Shown piece after piece: positions 1 to 9,026 of a stretch of 34,823 nt of DNA (position 1 is the stretch's first letter; every line of letters begins with the position of its first letter). The position numbers and the translations under genes are program-made. The stretch comes from Desulfobulbaceae bacterium. GTDB lineage: Bacteria > Desulfobacterota > Desulfobulbia > Desulfobulbales > VMSU01. Location of the stretch: the NCBI GenBank assembly GCA_028718985.1, contig JAQUKQ010000016.1, positions 1 through 34,823 on the forward strand, read 5' to 3'. The notes below the pieces were generated by a model that was not told the origin of the DNA, did not search any database, and saw only the letters and a program-made list of their open reading frames with translations.

Positions 1-1
1 C

Positions 2-1639
2 CGCTTTCGCCCTAACCGGGAGCTCCTGTTGAGCGGTAGCAATCCGATAGCGCTACTCAATGAGTTGCGTGGGCTTGGGAGCTGTCATGTGATAGCCAAT
101 TTTGCTGACGTTCCTCTGCTGCATGATTTGGTCAGTGAACAGTGCTACCTCTCTTGGGATGTTGTGTTGACCTCCTCCCACGGTGAAGAGGCGATTAGAG
201 ATGTCTTTATCTTTGTGGAAGACGATTGCGAGGTCAAGATCACCTTAGTGGACAGTAGTGATTTGGCTGAAGATAACCAGGATTATAAGAAAATAGGTGA
301 GATCCTGGCGGAACGGGGCGATTTGTCTCCAGCTGAGCTGCAGCGGATATTGTCGACCCAAAAGCGGTTGGGCGAGATGTTGGTGGAACATGGGGTTGTC
401 TCGCCGGAACATGTGCAGTCAGCGCTGGTTGAGCAGCAGGAAGTTAAAAGAGCTCGTCAGGAACGCACCACCCATCCCTCGGATGCCGCAGCGAGTATTC
501 GGGTGCCGGCGGAGAGGTTAGACCAATTGGTGAATCTGGTGGGCGAGATGGTCACGGTGCAAGCCCATTTGACGCAGGTTGCCATGACCTTGGGCGATGC
601 CACCTTCATGTCTATCTCCGAAGAAGTCGAACGACTCACCAACGAGTTGCGCGATACAGCACTCAACATTCGCATGTTACCCATTGGCAGCACCTTCAGC
701 AAGTTCAAGCGCTTGGTCCGTGATCTCTCCCAGGAGTTGGGGAAGGAGGTTGATGTGGAGACCTTTGGTGAGGATACCGAACTCGACAAGACCGTGATCG
801 AAAGGCTCAACGATCCGTTGGTGCATATCATCAGAAACAGTATTGACCACGGCATTGAAATGCCCGAGGATCGACTCAAGGCAGGGAAACCTGCACACGG
901 AAAGGTGCTCTTAGGGGCCGAACATTCAGGGGACTCGGTGTTGATCAGTATTCGTGATGATGGTGCCGGCCTCAATCGTGAAACGCTTCGGGCCAAGGCG
1001 GTTGAAAAGGGCTTGATTTCGGCAACTGCTGAATTGACGGACCAGGAAATTTTTGCGCAAATCTTTGCCCCGGGATTTTCCACCGCCGCCAAGGTGACCA
1101 ATGTCTCAGGCCGTGGTGTTGGCATGGATGTGGTTAAACGAGGCATCGATGGTCTGCGTGGTTCAATTTCTATCGATAGTCAGCTTGGTACCGGTACGAC
1201 GATAACCTTAAAAATTCCGCTGACCTTGGCCATTATCGAAAGCCTGTTGGTGAAGATCGGTGACAGCCATTTCGTCTTGCCGTTGTCGACGATAGAGGAG
1301 TGTGTCGAGTTGTCTCGTGGGGATGTCGAAGCGGCCCATGGTCGCAATCTGGCCAAGGTCCGGGGCAATTTGACGCCCTATATTTCCTTGCGGGAGCAGT
1401 TTGCGATTACGGGGCAGCGGCCAGATATTGAGCAAATTGTTATTGTCTCGGTGCATGGAACCAGAATTGGTTTTGTGGTGGACTTCGTAGTCGGAGAGCA
1501 TCAGACAGTGATCAAGCCCCTCGGTCGTTTTTATCAGGACATTAAAGGGATTTCTGGCGCTACTATTTTAGGTGACGGTACCGTTGCTCTGATCCTTGAT
1601 CCCGCCATCCTCGCCAACGCAGCCAAAAGGGGAGAATAG
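2..1639 (+). CDS. cheA: Chemotaxis histidine kinase CheA, 5' truncated by window edge
   Basis: Autophosphorylating kinase of the receptor-CheW-CheA array, passing phosphate to CheY and CheB. The frame is open to base 2, so the N-terminal Hpt domain lies outside the window and the TTG at 29 is not a real start. Visible in order: a P2-like segment (RFRPNRELLLSG..., about 2-270), a linker with two 24-residue LGE...G...Q motifs (290-361 and 365-436), the dimerisation helices (IRVPAERLDQLVNLVGEM, about 496-550), and a HATPase domain with N box HIIRNSIDHGIE, G1 DDGAGL, F box FAPGFST and G2 SGRGVGMDVV. A CheW-like P5 domain runs to the stop. There is no C-terminal receiver. It heads a co-oriented operon with mcp, cheW, cheR, cheD and cheB. 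Family assignment is near certain; the chemotaxis class is not determined. Confidence 0.96.
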   Translation, partial: RFRPNRELLLSGSNPIALLNELRGLGSCHVIANFADVPLLHDLVSEQCYLSWDVVLTSSHGEEAIRDVFIFVEDDCEVKITLVDSSDLAEDNQDYKKIGEILAERGDLSPAELQRILSTQKRLGEMLVEHGVVSPEHVQSALVEQQEVKRARQERTTHPSDAAASIRVPAERLDQLVNLVGEMVTVQAHLTQVAMTLGDATFMSISEEVERLTNELRDTALNIRMLPIGSTFSKFKRLVRDLSQELGKEVDVETFGEDTELDKTVIERLNDPLVHIIRNSIDHGIEMPEDRLKAGKPAHGKVLLGAEHSGDSVLISIRDDGAGLNRETLRAKAVEKGLISATAELTDQEIFAQIFAPGFSTAAKVTNVSGRGVGMDVVKRGIDGLRGSISIDSQLGTGTTITLKIPLTLAIIESLLVKIGDSHFVLPLSTIEECVELSRGDVEAAHGRNLAKVRGNLTPYISLREQFAITGQRPDIEQIVIVSVHGTRIGFVVDFVVGEHQTVIKPLGRFYQDIKGISGATILGDGTVALILDPAILANAAKRGE

Positions 1640-1711
1640 GTGGGGATGTGCAGTGCCTATCCATCAATGTCTAAGGGCAACAAATAAAATCTACAGTAGA
1701 GGATATGGTTC

Positions 1712-2251
1712 ATGGGTCATAAAGAGAAAGAGCATAAGCCAAATTGCTGGGAATTCAAGAAATGCGGTCGTGAAAAGGGCGGGGCTAATGCAGTTGATCT
1801 TGGCGTCTGTCCAGCCTCCATTGAAACGGCTTTGCATGGTGTCCATGATGGCACAAATAGCGGCCGTGCCTGTTGGGTGTTGGATGGAACTCTCTGTGCG
1901 GCCTCGGTCCAGGGGTCATTTCTCGAAAAATTCAAAAAATGCATCACCTGTGACTTTTTTCATTTGATCGAGGCCCAGGAAGGTCGCGATCTGAAAAATG
2001 CCAAAGATCTGTTGCGGATCATTGAGGCAGAAACAGTCCAAGAGGTTAGCGAAAAGATTAAGGCCAAGGCCCATCCGGTCGCCGTTTGCCAAGGGTGTGG
2101 CCAGGAACTTTGTATCTCCATAAGCCCTAACTGGAGAGTTAATATTGTTGGTCTGTTGGAGTTTGAATGCTGTCATTGCAAAAGAGTGATCCACACCAAA
2201 GGCTTGTTGGCAGAGGATCCCCGCGCAACTATTGAATTGAGTGTAATCTAA
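1712..2251 (+). CDS. Two-CW domain cysteine-rich protein of the chemotaxis operon
   Basis: A 179-residue soluble protein of unknown function. It begins with a conserved-looking cysteine/tryptophan module: NCWEFKKCGRE, then GVCPA, GRACW, GTLC and CITCDFF. This is the pattern of the two-CW domain often seen beside deltaproteobacterial chemotaxis genes. A second cysteine set near the C-terminus (CQGCG and CCHC) looks like a zinc ribbon. The start has an AGAGGA ribosome site about nine bases upstream. It lies between cheA (73 bases upstream) and mcp (42 bases downstream). The cysteine spacing suggests metal or Fe-S binding, perhaps redox or metal input to the chemosensory array, but that is inference. 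No signal peptide or membrane helix is seen. Confidence 0.8.
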   Translation: MGHKEKEHKPNCWEFKKCGREKGGANAVDLGVCPASIETALHGVHDGTNSGRACWVLDGTLCAASVQGSFLEKFKKCITCDFFHLIEAQEGRDLKNAKDLLRIIEAETVQEVSEKIKAKAHPVAVCQGCGQELCISISPNWRVNIVGLLEFECCHCKRVIHTKGLLAEDPRATIELSVI

Positions 2252-2293
2252 GTGTATGGCGTTGCCGCGTAACATTAACCACAAGGAGACAGG

Positions 2294-3994
2294 ATGATGT
2301 TTAAGGACATGAAGCTTAGCAAGCGTTTGGGGGTTAGTTTTTCGGTGTTGGTGGTGATCATGCTGATCCTGATTGGGGTTGGAGTCATCGGGATGGTGAA
2401 AATCAATGACCATATGCATACGATTGTCGAAACCAACATGGTCAGGATTAATCTGGTCAGTGACATGAATATGGATATTGCGAATATCAATATCAATGTC
2501 AGAAATTCGATTCTGACGGAAAGGCTAGAAAAAAGAGCGGAGTATATCGAGCGTATCGCCAAGTTTCGTGAAAAGTATGCTGAATCTTTGCAAAAAGTTG
2601 AAGAAATGACCACTCCTAGTGACAGCAAAGGATTGGAGCTTCTCAAGTCAGCGAAAGAAGCTGCCGCGAACTTAAAAATCGTTGATACTAAAATCTTTGA
2701 TCTTATTGCCGCTGACAATAAAGCTGAGGCTGAGCTTGTAAGGAGCAAGGAGGCTGGGCCGATTGAAAAAGGTTTGGAAAAAGAATTAGATAATCTTCTG
2801 CAGCACAACATGGAGCGTAACAAGATACGCTACGAAGAGGCTAAAGCTGCCTATCAGATCTCTCGTAACTCCATGTTTGGCTTGGGTTTTGTGGCAATCC
2901 TTCTTTCCGTTTTCATTGGTGTATTCTTGACTCGGAGCATCACCAGGCCTTTGGAAGTTGCCATGGGCATAGCCAACAGAATGGCGGAGGGTGACTTGAC
3001 CATGAAGGTTGAGGCGACCAGTAAGGATGAGACGGGGAAACTCATTGAAGCCATGGGCGTTATGGTAAACAAGTTAAAGGAGATCGTCTCGGAGGTGCAA
3101 AGCGCCGCCGACAACGTCGCCGCTGGGGGCCAAGAGATGTCTGCCACCGCCCAACAGATGTCGCAAGGCGCCACCGAACAGGCGGCTAGCGCCGAAGAGA
3201 TCTCCTCCAGCATGGAACAGATGGCCTCGAACATCCGCCAGAACACCGATAACGCCATGCAGACCGAAAAAATAGCGGTGAAGAGTTCGTCGGATGCGAA
3301 AGACGGCGGCAAGGCGGTGACCGAAACCGTGTCGGCCATGAAGCAGATCGCCACCAAGATCTCGATCATCGAAGAGATCGCCCGCCAGACCAACCTGTTG
3401 GCTTTGAATGCGGCCATCGAAGCGGCTCGGGCCGGTGAGCATGGCAAAGGCTTTGCTGTTGTTGCCTCGGAGGTCAGAAAACTTGCTGAACGGAGCCAAG
3501 CTGCCGCCGGCGAAATCAGCCAACTTTCGACCTCAAGCGTTGCCATCGCCGAGCAGGCAGGAGATATGTTGAACAAGATGCTGCCAGACATCCAGAAGAC
3601 GGCGGAGTTGGTTCAGGAGATCAGCGCTTCAAGCAAAGAACAGGATACCGGAGCCGAGCAGATAAATATGGCAATTCAACAGTTAGACCAGGTCATTCAG
3701 CAAAACGCCGGTTCCGCCGAGGAGATGGCCTCTACCACTGAAGAACTCTCTAGTCAGGCCGAGCAACTGAAAGCCACTATCGCCTTCTTCACTTTAGAGG
3801 AAGGAAGCCGGCAACGGGGTGCGTCAGCGCCACGGCATAAGGCGGCAAGGCCTCTTTCGATTGCGCACCAGGCTATGCCACACACGATGCTCCAAAAGTC
3901 AGCTAAGGTTAGTGGAGCTGGCGCTGCGATCGATCTCGATATGAGCAGTCAGGGCGGTGTTGACCATCTGGATGACGAGTTTGAAAAGTACTAA
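2294..3994 (+). CDS. Methyl-accepting chemotaxis protein (4HB-type sensor, HAMP, MCP signal)
   Basis: Transmembrane chemoreceptor of 566 residues, controlling CheA through CheW. An AAGGAG site precedes two adjacent ATG codons (2294, 2297). Domains: TM1 about residues 12-34; a roughly 155-residue periplasmic helical domain of four-helix-bundle type; TM2 about 191-213; a HAMP domain ([12 protein letters not shown] onward); then a long coiled coil with the conserved hairpin tip ([20 protein letters not shown] followed by [20 protein letters not shown]). Gln/Glu-rich heptads before and after the tip are candidate sites for CheR methylation, CheB demethylation and CheD deamidation. After the bundle comes a tail of about 60 flexible residues ending in DDEFEKY. 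The ligand cannot be read from sequence. Confidence 0.95.
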   Translation: MMFKDMKLSKRLGVSFSVLVVIMLILIGVGVIGMVKINDHMHTIVETNMVRINLVSDMNMDIANININVRNSILTERLEKRAEYIERIAKFREKYAESLQKVEEMTTPSDSKGLELLKSAKEAAANLKIVDTKIFDLIAADNKAEAELVRSKEAGPIEKGLEKELDNLLQHNMERNKIRYEEAKAAYQISRNSMFGLGFVAILLSVFIGVFLTRSITRPLEVAMGIANRMAEGDLTMKVEATSKDETGKLIEAMGVMVNKLKEIVSEVQSAADNVAAGGQEMSATAQQMSQGATEQAASAEEISSSMEQMASNIRQNTDNAMQTEKIAVKSSSDAKDGGKAVTETVSAMKQIATKISIIEEIARQTNLLALNAAIEAARAGEHGKGFAVVASEVRKLAERSQAAAGEISQLSTSSVAIAEQAGDMLNKMLPDIQKTAELVQEISASSKEQDTGAEQINMAIQQLDQVIQQNAGSAEEMASTTEELSSQAEQLKATIAFFTLEEGSRQRGASAPRHKAARPLSIAHQAMPHTMLQKSAKVSGAGAAIDLDMSSQGGVDHLDDEFEKY

Positions 3995-4177
3995 TCAACC
4001 GAGATGAGGCTGCTTAGGCGGTTAGATTGTGGTCGGACGGGTTTTACTAGAGCGAAGCATTACGGTGAATATCTAGCAACCGATAGCCCCAATTGCCGTC
4101 AAGCCTAATGGCAGGCGTGAGGTCTAACCATATAATAACCTCTCGCCTTGTCTTCTATCCTATGGAGGGTTTATGCC

Positions 4178-4666
4178 ATGAGTGTGGCTGGAATTACTGA
4201 AACAGTTCAATATCTGACTTTCAAGTTGGGGGATGAAATATTCGCCATCGATGTGTCTAAGATAAGAGAAATATTGGAATTAACCTCTATCACCAAGGTG
4301 CCGCAAACGCCGGAATTCATGCGGGGGGTGATCAATTTGCGGGGGAGCGTGGTGCCGGTTATCGACTTGCGTCTCAATTTCGGTATGGCGTGCACGGAGC
4401 AAACGGTGAACACCTGTATCATTGTCGTTGAAGTGAGCTTGGATGATGAAATCGTCGTCTTGGGGGCCTTGGCCGATTCGGTGCAGGAGGTAGTTGAGAT
4501 GGAGCCGGATAAGATAGAGCCGGCGCCTCATCTGGGGACCAAACTGAACACGGAATTTATTAAAGGCATGGGTAAAATCGACAACGATTTCGTGATGATC
4601 CTTGATATCGACAAGGTTTTTGCCTCGGATGATATAGCGGCAGTTCAGGGGAGTTTGAGTAAGTAG
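4178..4666 (+). CDS. cheW: Chemotaxis coupling protein CheW
   Basis: SH3-like adaptor linking the receptor to CheA. The ATG at 4178 is preferred over the TTG at 4148 because GGAGGGT sits seven bases before it, giving 162 residues, normal for CheW. Family marks are QYLTFKLGDEIFAIDVSKIREI at the N-terminus (read in two parts), TPEFMRGVINLRGSVVPVID in the middle, and FIKGMGKIDNDFVMILDIDK near the end. The first two strand pairs and the INLRG receptor-binding motif are intact. It follows mcp by 183 bases without an obvious terminator and is followed by cheR. Confidence 0.95.
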   Translation: MSVAGITETVQYLTFKLGDEIFAIDVSKIREILELTSITKVPQTPEFMRGVINLRGSVVPVIDLRLNFGMACTEQTVNTCIIVVEVSLDDEIVVLGALADSVQEVVEMEPDKIEPAPHLGTKLNTEFIKGMGKIDNDFVMILDIDKVFASDDIAAVQGSLSK

Positions 4667-4854
4667 AATTTTCGGTCAGCTGGTGTATCTTTCGGTGTTG
4701 TCCGGTTCGAAAATTACAAGAGTGATTTTTGGAGGAAGTCCCTAACCGGAGAACACTGTGCATCTCTCGTTGAATCCATGCGTAAGTCTGCTTGCGAAGC
4801 ATATGCTTTTGCTTCTGGATCCTGAATTTTCATTCAACAATTAAAATTGACTCT

Positions 4855-5703
4855 ATGATGCCTAAATCCCCTGCAGCCATGACGAAGAAGGAGTTTGAGC
4901 GATTCAGCTCCTTCATTTATGGCAAAGTGGGGATTAAGCTGCCGCCCGCGAAGAAAACCATGCTTGAGGCACGTTTGCAAAAGCGACTCAAAGTCTTGGG
5001 GATGGAAACTTTTGAGGCCTATAGCAATTTTATTTTTAGTGAGGAAGGGCAGCGTTTGGAATTGATCCACCTGATTGATGTGGTTACTACCAATAAGACA
5101 GATTTCTTTCGAGAACCAAGTCATTTTGACTATTTAACCAAAACCGCATTGCCGACAATTATTAAGAATCGCAGTGATTATCTGAGCCAACCGGTGCGAA
5201 TCTGGAGTGCTGGTTGCTCCAGTGGCGAAGAACCGTACACCATGGCCATGATATTGTCAGAATTTGCGGCCGATAATCAGCAGTTTCGTTTTACCATTCT
5301 TGCCTCTGACATTAGTACACGAATTTTGGATACCGCAAAAACCGGAGTTTATCCGGAAGATCGCGTTGATGTTGTCGCGCCTATTTACAAGAAAAAATAT
5401 CTCTTGCGCAGCAAAGACAGGAGTCGTTCTCTGGTGAGAATTTGCCCTCAGTTGCGTTCGTTAATCACATTCCGACGAATCAATTTTATGGATGCAGATC
5501 TTGGCGTGGCCGAAAAAATGGATGTGATCTTCTGTCGGAACGTGGTCATTTATTTCGATAAGGAAACGCAACAGGAATTAATGCAAAAGTTTTATGATCA
5601 ATTACGGCCTGGTGGGTATCTCTTTCTTGGTCATTCCGAAACCATAAATGGACTGGATGTCGATTTTAAGGCAGTGGCCTCGACGGTATATCGTAAGAGC
5701 TGA
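4855..5703 (+). CDS. cheR: Chemotaxis protein methyltransferase CheR
   Basis: Transfers methyl groups from S-adenosylmethionine to receptor glutamates during adaptation. The N-terminal helical domain (MTKKEFERFSSFIYGKVGIK) is followed by the methyltransferase fold with the SAM loop IWSAGCSSGEEPYTMAMIL, and later VIFCRNVVIYFD and LRPGGYLFLGHSE, all typical of CheR. The start is uncertain. Paired ATGs at 4855/4858 and another ATG at 4879 are possible, none has a good ribosome site, and an in-frame TTG at 4792 would add unlike sequence. The 282-residue version matches the usual family length. It lies 188 bases after cheW and 18 bases before cheD. No TPR extension is present. Confidence 0.93.
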   Translation: MMPKSPAAMTKKEFERFSSFIYGKVGIKLPPAKKTMLEARLQKRLKVLGMETFEAYSNFIFSEEGQRLELIHLIDVVTTNKTDFFREPSHFDYLTKTALPTIIKNRSDYLSQPVRIWSAGCSSGEEPYTMAMILSEFAADNQQFRFTILASDISTRILDTAKTGVYPEDRVDVVAPIYKKKYLLRSKDRSRSLVRICPQLRSLITFRRINFMDADLGVAEKMDVIFCRNVVIYFDKETQQELMQKFYDQLRPGGYLFLGHSETINGLDVDFKAVASTVYRKS

Positions 5704-5721
5704 CGCCCGTCTGACCCCTCC

Positions 5722-6243
5722 ATGAAAAGCCTCATTTCTTCTCATAAGCACAATTATTATCTCAAGCCAGGAGAGGCCTTTGTGTCCCGCAATCCTGTTC
5801 TGGTGACCACCGTGCTTGGCTCTTGCGTTGCCGTGACCATGTTTTCGCCAAGTAAGGGTGTTGGTGCGATCTGTCATGCCATGCTGCCTGGCACCCCTGA
5901 GCAAGCAAGGGATTTGATCTACGTCGAAACTGCAGTACGTTACATCTATGATAAAATGGTGAAGTATGATGCCATCGACGATATGGTGGTTAAGTTTTTT
6001 GGTGGAGCACAAGTCCTTGATATCGTTAATTACTCGTTGACTAAAGCGACGGTTGGCGAACAGAACGTGGCCCGTGCAGAAGAGGTTTTTAAGTCACTTG
6101 GGATCTCTGTTGCCAAGGCTGATGTCGGCGGAGCACGTGGTCGAAAGTTGTTTTTTTCAATTAAAAACGGAGATGTCTATCTCCGCAAGATGGGGTCTAG
6201 GCCTGATTTTATCGATAGGGAGTTTAAGCCATGGGCAAGATAA
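5722..6243 (+). CDS. cheD: Chemoreceptor glutamine deamidase CheD
   Basis: Deamidates receptor glutamines to glutamates and, in CheC-containing systems, also docks with CheC. 173 residues. The catalytic triad of the family is visible with normal spacing: Thr29, Cys35 in VLGSCVAV and His52 in CHAMLPG (Thr to Cys six residues, Cys to His seventeen). The conserved KFFGGA and [10 protein letters not shown] segments follow. No clear ribosome site precedes the ATG, but it begins 18 bases after cheR stops, so it may depend on coupling. Its last 13 bases overlap the start of cheB. No cheC is visible in this window. Confidence 0.94.
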   Translation: MKSLISSHKHNYYLKPGEAFVSRNPVLVTTVLGSCVAVTMFSPSKGVGAICHAMLPGTPEQARDLIYVETAVRYIYDKMVKYDAIDDMVVKFFGGAQVLDIVNYSLTKATVGEQNVARAEEVFKSLGISVAKADVGGARGRKLFFSIKNGDVYLRKMGSRPDFIDREFKPWAR

Positions 6244-7304
6244 AGGTAATGGTTGTCGATGATTCTGCCCTAGTGCGCCAGACGCTGTGCGATATTCTGA
6301 ATTCTGATCCGGGAATTGAGGTGGTGGCAACGGCGGCGGACCCCTTTTTGGCGGCGGAACGTCTGCGAACCATTGTGCCTGATGTCATTACCCTTGATGT
6401 CGAGATGCCGCGCATGGACGGCCTGACCTTCCTGCATAAAATAATGAGTCAACACCCCATTCCGGTTGTCATGTGTTCAACCCTTGCTCAAGAAGGGAGC
6501 GAAACTGCGCTTAAGGCAATGGAGTATGGAGCCGTTGATATCATCACCAAACCTAAAATGGGGACCAAACAGTTTATTGAAGAGTCTCGCATTATGATTT
6601 GTGAGGCGGTAAAAGGGGCTGCCGCAGCGCGTTTGGGAAAAATGCGGCCTGAACGAAGCACGATGAAGGAGGTCTCGCCAAAATACACCGCTGATGTGAT
6701 TATGGATAAGCCAAATTCTAAGGCTATGATCCAAACCACCGAGAAGGTAGTGGTAATTGGCGCCTCAACCGGTGGCACCGAGGCCCTTAAACTCTTCTTA
6801 GAAATGCTGCCTGCAGACACCCCGGGTATTGTTATTGTTCAACATATGCCGGAGAGTTTTACTGCCGCTTTTGCCAAGCGGCTTGATTCCATCTGCCGGG
6901 TAACCGTCAAAGAGGCACAGAATAACGACACCGTGGTGCGTGGTCGAGCATTGATTGCCCCCGGCAATCATCACACCTTGCTCAAACGAAGTGGGGCTCG
7001 CTACTATGTCGATATCAAAGACGGTCCTTTAGTGTCACGGCATCGGCCATCGGTGGATGTGCTCTTCCGTTCGGCGGCTCGCTACGCTGGTAAAAACGCT
7101 GTTGGTGTGATCATGACTGGCATGGGAGACGATGGGGCACGGGGGATGAAGGAGATGTTTGATGCCGGCGCCATCAATGTTGCTCAAGATGAGGCTAGCT
7201 GCGTGGTTTTTGGCATGCCGCATGAGGCTATCAAACACGGCGGTGTCCATAAGGTAATGCCATTGCAGCATATTGCCTCCGAGGTGTTGATGCTTTGCCG
7301 GTAG
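6231..7304 (+). CDS. cheB: Protein-glutamate methylesterase / response regulator CheB
   Basis: Removes receptor methyl esters when phosphorylated by CheA. 357 residues. The receiver domain has Asp10/Asp11 ([11 protein letters not shown]), phospho-acceptor Asp56 ([11 protein letters not shown]) and the lysine of ITKPK. After a linker of about 60 residues comes the esterase domain with the serine of GASTGG (about residue 179), His205 in QHMPESF and the aspartate of GMGDDGA (about residue 301), so the catalytic triad is complete. AGGGAG lies about eight bases upstream of the ATG, which is inside the end of cheD. It is the last gene of the operon, followed by the hairpin at 7396-7433. Confidence 0.97.
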   Translation: MGKIKVMVVDDSALVRQTLCDILNSDPGIEVVATAADPFLAAERLRTIVPDVITLDVEMPRMDGLTFLHKIMSQHPIPVVMCSTLAQEGSETALKAMEYGAVDIITKPKMGTKQFIEESRIMICEAVKGAAAARLGKMRPERSTMKEVSPKYTADVIMDKPNSKAMIQTTEKVVVIGASTGGTEALKLFLEMLPADTPGIVIVQHMPESFTAAFAKRLDSICRVTVKEAQNNDTVVRGRALIAPGNHHTLLKRSGARYYVDIKDGPLVSRHRPSVDVLFRSAARYAGKNAVGVIMTGMGDDGARGMKEMFDAGAINVAQDEASCVVFGMPHEAIKHGGVHKVMPLQHIASEVLMLCR

Positions 7305-7395
7305 GGCTTTTGGGGCTGAGTGACGTTGGCAGTATTGAACTTCTGTGATAATACCTTTTCACTTTTTTCTCGGCGTCGATTTCTTTTAAACTCGC

Positions 7396-7433
7396 AATAG
7401 TGCCTGGCGGACACTCTCCCGACAGGCATTATT
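7396..7433 (+). terminator. Hairpin terminator of the chemotaxis operon
   Basis: Arms of 15 bases at 7396-7410 and 7419-7433 pair with one mismatch and one G-U, around a loop of about eight bases. The core is TGCCTG/CAGGCA. The T-tract is short (TTATTT), so termination may be partial. It sits 91 bases after cheB and just before the ribosome site of the broken gene at 7448. Confidence 0.55.
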
Positions 7434-7447
7434 TAGGAAGATATCAC

Positions 7448-8229
7448 ATGCATCCTTTTGCAAACTTACTCAAAGAAAGCGAGTCGTGGTTGATGCGTCG
7501 CATACGCGGTTATGCACGGTTAGGCTCGTTACACTTCCACCCTGGAAGAGGCGTGGCGGATCTCTGTAGTTGGACTGACAGAATCCATTATCTCCGCCCT
7601 TTCTCTCTCTGAAGCCCCTTGGGAGTTAAATTCGGACGACACCTACTCGTCCGATCCGATAGCTTCCTTTGGCGTGTTGGAAGCCCAGAGACATTGCGCT
7701 CGCGGTGTCTCCTTAGAAATGTTCATGGGCTTAATGAAATACTACCGACAGCCCTACCTCGATCTTATTCAAACATCGTCTCTTAAAACGGCTGCGTTTT
7801 CTGAAAGACATCTCGATGATGATGGGAAGTCATGGTGCCGTTTCGTCGAGCGTGTTTTTGATCGGATAGAAATTGCCTTCTGCGTTGAATGGAGTCGAAG
7901 TGAAACGATTAACAGCGCGATTGATGAATTGCAGACCGCAAACCGACAAATTAGCAATGAGAAGAACAAATTTCTTACTATTTTTGAGAGCCTGCCTGGC
8001 GCAGTTTTTTTGTTGGATAGGCGTCGATATGTCCTGCACATGAACCATTGCTTGGCGCCAAACAGAGATATTATCCAGCCAGAACTAAATGAGGGTACAC
8101 GTTCAAGTTTGTGTCATGCCAGAATGGCTGGCCAGGGAAGGTGTTGAGCGCATTGAGGCAGGACATAAGGCGGTGGTTAAGCAACAGGAGGGAATTGTAG
8201 GCAGAATGGCAGAATGTGACCGGAAATAA
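7448..8229 (+). pseudogene. Broken PAS-containing sensor gene with two frameshifts and truncated 3' end
   Basis: Coding sense continues through three frames. Frame one starts at ATG 7448 with an AGGAAG ribosome site and reads MHPFANLLKESESWLMRRI. At about 7523-7527 sense moves to another frame (RYTSTLEEAWRISVVGLTE, then SDPIASFGVLEAQRH), running to 8147 and including a coiled coil and a PAS start (NKFLTIFESLPGAVFLLDRR). At about 8095-8115 it moves again, to MPEWLAREGVERIEAGHKA, stopping at 8229. The N-terminal helical region resembles RsbR-like sensor domains of environmental signalling proteins. No kinase or cyclase output domain remains. Parents of this type usually carry a histidine kinase or GGDEF output, but which one was lost here is not visible. 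Sequencing error could cause one shift, but two shifts plus truncation favour true decay. Confidence 0.8.
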
Positions 8230-8244
8230 AATTCGATCACGAAA

Positions 8245-8271
8245 GCCTCTGCTTCGGGAGGGGCGTTTTTT
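8245..8271 (+). terminator. Rho-independent terminator with UUCG loop
   Basis: A GC-rich stem GCCTCT/AGGGGC (one wobble) with an inner C(TTCG)G tetraloop is followed directly by six Ts at 8266-8271. It lies 16 bases after the last stop of the broken gene and probably ended the original gene. Confidence 0.75.
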
Positions 8272-8361
8272 ATGGGGGAGAGATTTTATTTTGACGATGG
8301 CGGCAGATTTCAACCACCTTCAGATTTGTGTCAAAATTTGTATCGCAGAAAAAGAGACAAT

Positions 8362-8396
8362 AAAAAAAAGGGCTACAGATATACTGTAACCCTTTG
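8362..8396 (-). terminator. Rho-independent terminator of tRNA-Pro
   Basis: Read on the minus strand, GGGTTACAG, a five-base loop, and CTGTAGCCC form a nine-pair stem with one G-U, followed by eight Ts. It begins about ten bases after the 3' CCA of the tRNA, so the tRNA appears to be transcribed alone. Confidence 0.85.
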
Positions 8397-8403
8397 AATT
8401 TAC

Positions 8404-8481
8404 TGGTCGGGGCGGAGGGATTCGAACTCTCGACCTCCTGCTCCCAAGGCAGGCGCGCTAACCAGGCTGCGCTACGCCCCG
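8404..8481 (-). tRNA. tRNA-Pro (anticodon UGG)
   Basis: The minus strand gives acceptor stem CGGGGCG pairing with CGCCCCG, discriminator A and an encoded CCA (8406-8404). The anticodon stem-loop is CCTGC-CTTGGGA-GCAGG, so the anticodon is UGG, reading proline CCA and, with wobble modification, other CCN codons. The T arm has GTTCGAATC. All arms are intact. No duplicated 3' end that would mark an integrated element was seen nearby. Confidence 0.96.
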
Positions 8482-8944
8482 ACATGTTTTATGTTGAAGT
8501 GAGTAGATAGCATTTTCAACGATCATACGTCAACATCTTTTTGTGCCAGGTCAATCGCTAAGATCACCTCACCTCCTGCTAGACAGGGCGCTTCTTGATA
8601 ATTTTATAAGTAAATCAGAAAGATAATTCCTTATCCCCTCCTTTTTCTTTTTTCGACGGACTTTTTGACTTTTCTCCTCGTCGACAAATTGCCCGCTGCG
8701 CTGATGATGGGCCTGAAAGGCTTTTGGACTGGAGTCCGTGCAGCGCGACACATCACCATTAAAAAGCGAAACGGCCTGTCCGAAGAGAGAGACAGATCTT
8801 TCGCCGCTGACCATTCGCTAAGAGTCTATGGTTGACACACTTTGTGCTGATATTCAGAAAATCGAGCTCCGCAAATCTTAATTCAAAAGGAAAATCAAGC
8901 TGTTAATTTGACTGTAGCATTTTTGCTTAGCGTCATGGATTTCC
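8482..8944. other. Intergenic stretch without a recognised gene
   Basis: About 460 bases between tRNA-Pro and the sigma-54 promoter. A minus-strand frame (8814-8569, 81 codons, very basic) and a short plus-strand frame ending near 8834 have no good ribosome site and no recognisable motif. I see no RNA gene. The tRNA promoter should lie just above 8481, but I could not place it convincingly. Confidence 0.5.
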
Positions 8945-8961
8945 TTGGCACAACCGTTGCT
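8945..8961 (+). promoter_or_regulatory. Sigma-54 promoter of the PilZ gene
   Basis: TTGGCAC-AACCG-TTGCT matches the -24/-12 consensus at every key base, with ten bases between the GG and GC doublets. The predicted start site is about 8972, some 55 bases before the preferred ATG at 9027. This implies activation by an NtrC-type enhancer-binding protein, such as the one at 23494, though no link between them is shown. Confidence 0.85.
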
Positions 8962-9026
8962 ATTCTATGGAGACAGTGTTTGGGGCTTTACAGTACCCAA
9001 CAATTCGAGCCAAAGAGGGGAACGCC

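Noticed and set aside
2854-3591. 245-codon antisense frame within mcp
   Set aside because: A by-product of codon bias in the receptor coiled coil; low-complexity Ala/Ser product with no ribosome site.
8230-8520. Integration site at tRNA-Pro
   Set aside because: No repeat of the tRNA 3' end and no integrase gene in the window.
8569-8814. 81-codon minus-strand frame near tRNA-Pro
   Set aside because: No ribosome site, very basic composition, no family resemblance.
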